NCBI GenBank assembly: GCA_030152605.1
Contig: JASLJB010000268.1
Location: forward strand, 1 to 16,493
DNA: 16,493 nt
Direction: 5' to 3'
DNA from: Acinetobacter sp.
Lineage (GTDB): Bacteria > Pseudomonadota > Gammaproteobacteria > Pseudomonadales > Moraxellaceae
In this document: one piece after another, positions 15,067-16,493 of the stretch
How the letters are laid out: the number at the start of each line of letters is the position of its first letter
Numbering within the stretch: position 1 is the first letter of the stretch
Program-made: the position numbers and the translations under genes
Notes under the pieces: generated by a model
What the model was told of the DNA's origin: nothing
The model's input: only the letters and a program-made list of their open reading frames with translations
The model's database searches: none

Positions 15067-15095
15067 AATATCTTAAAATGTCATTCAGCCGTCAA
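15067..15095 (-). promoter_or_regulatory. Candidate sigma70 promoter for the asaA-tagN operon
   Basis: On minus, TTGACG (15095-15090, five of six), a 17-base spacer, then GATATT (15072-15067, four of six). It is the best-spaced hexamer pair found on the minus strand upstream of asaA and would give a leader of about 150 bases. Called by eye. Confidence 0.42.
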
Positions 15096-15291
15096 GTTTC
15101 TTTGTGTAATGATTGAGCAGAATTTTTTTCAACAACTTACAAAGCCTGTATATGAAACATTTTCTGATACTTTATTTTTATGGCTGCAATTTTTTTTAGG
15201 TAGAATAGATTTCGCAGCAATTTAAGAAAAACTAAACAACTGTTTTAATTAAAATTAAAAGACTTATAGCCGCAGAGATAAAATTTAATGC

Positions 15292-15339
15292 TTTTTAAAT
15301 CGCGCATTCAGCGCTGCTGACTCAGCGTGAAGTTAAAAA
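15292..15339 (+). other. Imperfect hairpin upstream of clpV
   Basis: The inner stem is TTCA-g-CGCTG (15307-15316) against CAGCGTGAA (15323-15331), with loop CTGACT and one bulged G. The outer arms TTTTTAA (15292-15298) and TTAAAAA (15333-15339) also match. It ends 42 bases before the clpV ATG. On plus no T-run follows, so it is not a standard terminator. It could be a protein-binding dyad or a structured leader. Confidence 0.5.
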
Positions 15340-15381
15340 TAACGATCCACAGCATGATAAAAATATTGACTGAGAATTCGA

Positions 15382-16493
15382 ATGAATAATTTAAAAATAT
15401 TAATCACCAAATTGTCCTTAGCTGCACGCACAGCACTGGAAAATTCCGCTAATTTCTGCATGACACAACATCATTATGAAATCGAAATAGAACACTTCTT
15501 TCATCAATTACTGAGCCAAAATAACCGCAATGATTGTGTTATGTTGCTGCAAAAATATAAGATTTCCGTGCCCGTGCTTGTGGATGAACTGCAGCACAGT
15601 ATTGCGCAACTTCCCCAAGGCAATCAACGCAGCCCAATATTTTCACGCTCGATCGTACGCTTACTAGAGCAGGCGTGGTTATTGGCCTCTGCTGATCAGA
15701 TCCCAGTGATTCGAACGGGCCATTTACTGATCTCGCTATTGACCGCGCCGGATTTATACCAACTGGCAATGCGCGCTTCAAGTCTTTTCGATTTGCTTCC
15801 GATCGACACCCTCAAACATAAATTTTTAGATTTTTGTCAGCACAGTGATGAACAATTCAATCCCAGCAAGCCACCTGATCCATCCACGCCAAAACCAGCG
15901 AGCAGCGCCGCCACAGCCAAGGTCTCATCCACATCAGCACACGACCTTGCGACTCACCTCGCCTCCCACACAGCACGCCCCAACACCCAAGCCTTGGATC
16001 GCTACACCATCAACCTGACCCACAAAGCACAAAGTGGCGCGATCGATCCCGTGATCGGACGCGAATTTGAGATCCGTTTAATGCTGGATATTTTGATGCG
16101 ACGTCGTCAAAACAATCCCATCCTAACTGGTGAACCTGGGGTTGGAAAAACTGCGCTGGTCGAAGGCTTGGCACTTAAAATCGTCAATAATCAAGTGCCT
16201 GATGCGCTAAAACATGTACAGATTCATCTTTTGGATATGGGCTTATTGCAAGCCGGTGCCAGTGTCAAAGGCGAGTTTGAAAACCGCCTCAAAAACGTCA
16301 TCGCTGAGGTGCAAGCCGCTGCACATCCGATCATCTTATTTATTGATGAAGCCCATAACCTGATCGGTGCAGGCGGTCAAGCGGGTCAAAATGATGCTGC
16401 CAATCTATTAAAACCGGCACTGGCGCGTGGCGAGCTTCGCACCATCGCAGCCACCACTTGGGCCGAATATAAACAATATTTTGAAAAAGATGC
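15382..16493 (+). CDS. clpV: ClpV (TssH) sheath-recycling AAA+ ATPase, N-terminal 370 residues (cut by window edge)
   Basis: ClpV is a hexameric cytosolic ATPase that binds contracted TssB/C sheath and disassembles it for reuse. Translation from ATG 15382 stays open to the window end. Residues 1 to about 155 are the Clp N-terminal domain (LAARTALENSANFCMTQ, EIEHFFHQLL), which recognises an N-terminal helix of TssC. Residues about 158-204 are a Pro/Ala/Ser/Thr-rich linker. The first ATPase domain opens with LDRYTINLTHKAQSGAIDPVIGR (205-227), in which DPVIGR is the usual family opening. It has Walker A GEPGVGKT (250-257) and Walker B ILFIDEAH (318-325, with D322 and E323). Both motifs look functional. 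The ribosome site is weak (GAG about eight bases upstream). It is divergent from the structural operon, so its level can be set separately. The second ATPase domain is outside the window. Confidence 0.96.
   Translation, partial: MNNLKILITKLSLAARTALENSANFCMTQHHYEIEIEHFFHQLLSQNNRNDCVMLLQKYKISVPVLVDELQHSIAQLPQGNQRSPIFSRSIVRLLEQAWLLASADQIPVIRTGHLLISLLTAPDLYQLAMRASSLFDLLPIDTLKHKFLDFCQHSDEQFNPSKPPDPSTPKPASSAATAKVSSTSAHDLATHLASHTARPNTQALDRYTINLTHKAQSGAIDPVIGREFEIRLMLDILMRRRQNNPILTGEPGVGKTALVEGLALKIVNNQVPDALKHVQIHLLDMGLLQAGASVKGEFENRLKNVIAEVQAAAHPIILFIDEAHNLIGAGGQAGQNDAANLLKPALARGELRTIAATTWAEYKQYFEKD

Larger units (their letters stand above)
14913..15381. other. AT-rich divergent regulatory region between asaA and clpV
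   Basis: A stretch of 469 bases without a supported gene. It holds a sigma70-like promoter pointing toward asaA, two inverted repeats between that promoter and asaA, a 12-base palindrome TTTTAATTAAAA (15243-15254), and a long imperfect hairpin just before clpV. Toward clpV the best hexamer pair I found is TTGTAA (14981-14986) and TAAAAT (15005-15010) with an 18-base spacer. It is far from the gene and overlaps the asaA leader, so I do not call it. I saw no sigma54-type site. Homopolymer A/T runs are dense. Confidence 0.8.

Noticed and set aside
15539..15781. Minus-strand 80-codon open frame inside clpV
   Set aside because: It is antisense to the Clp N-terminal domain and has no supporting features.

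Overview
The window is a chromosomal segment from a gammaproteobacterium, almost certainly an Acinetobacter. It carries the structural half of a type VI secretion system (T6SS). The Acinetobacter assignment rests on the gene order asaA-tssB-tssC-hcp-tssE-tssF-tssG-asaB-tssM-tagN, which matches the Acinetobacter main T6SS locus as I recall it, and on the Gln-rich proteins and AT-rich intergenic DNA. It is inference, not a database match.

Layout. Bases 1-231 (minus) hold the first 77 codons of hemE (uroporphyrinogen decarboxylase), cut by the window edge. Bases 438-1673 (plus) encode an exported L,D-transpeptidase with PG-binding, LysM-like and YkuD domains. A symmetrical terminator (1734-1769) and a hexanucleotide microsatellite (1782-1822) separate it from the convergent T6SS operon. 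Bases 1825-14912 (minus) form one compact operon. In transcription order it encodes: AsaA (exported accessory protein); TssB and TssC (contractile sheath); Hcp (inner tube); TssE, TssF and TssG (baseplate); a two-TM protein in the AsaB position; TssM (inner-membrane ring protein with an NTP-binding motif); and TagN (OmpA-like peptidoglycan binder). A 469-bp AT-rich region (14913-15381) separates asaA from a divergent clpV (15382 to the window end, plus). ClpV is the AAA+ ATPase that recycles the contracted sheath.

How they work together. TssM and TagN span or anchor to the envelope, TssE/F/G form the baseplate, TssB/C contract around the Hcp tube, and ClpV disassembles the sheath. TssA, TssK, TssL, VgrG, PAAR proteins, effectors and immunity proteins are not in the window. 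Some of them probably lie to the right of clpV.

The locus is not a new system. The points worth a second look are: an in-frame (QT)n hexanucleotide repeat inserted in the periplasmic part of TssM; a second hexanucleotide repeat abutting the tagN stop; the uncharacterised AsaB-position protein; a structured 189-bp hcp-tssE gap with possible internal promoters; inverted repeats in the asaA/clpV divergent region; and direct tssM-tagN adjacency with no tagF between them. No mobile elements, CRISPR arrays, tRNAs or rRNAs were seen.
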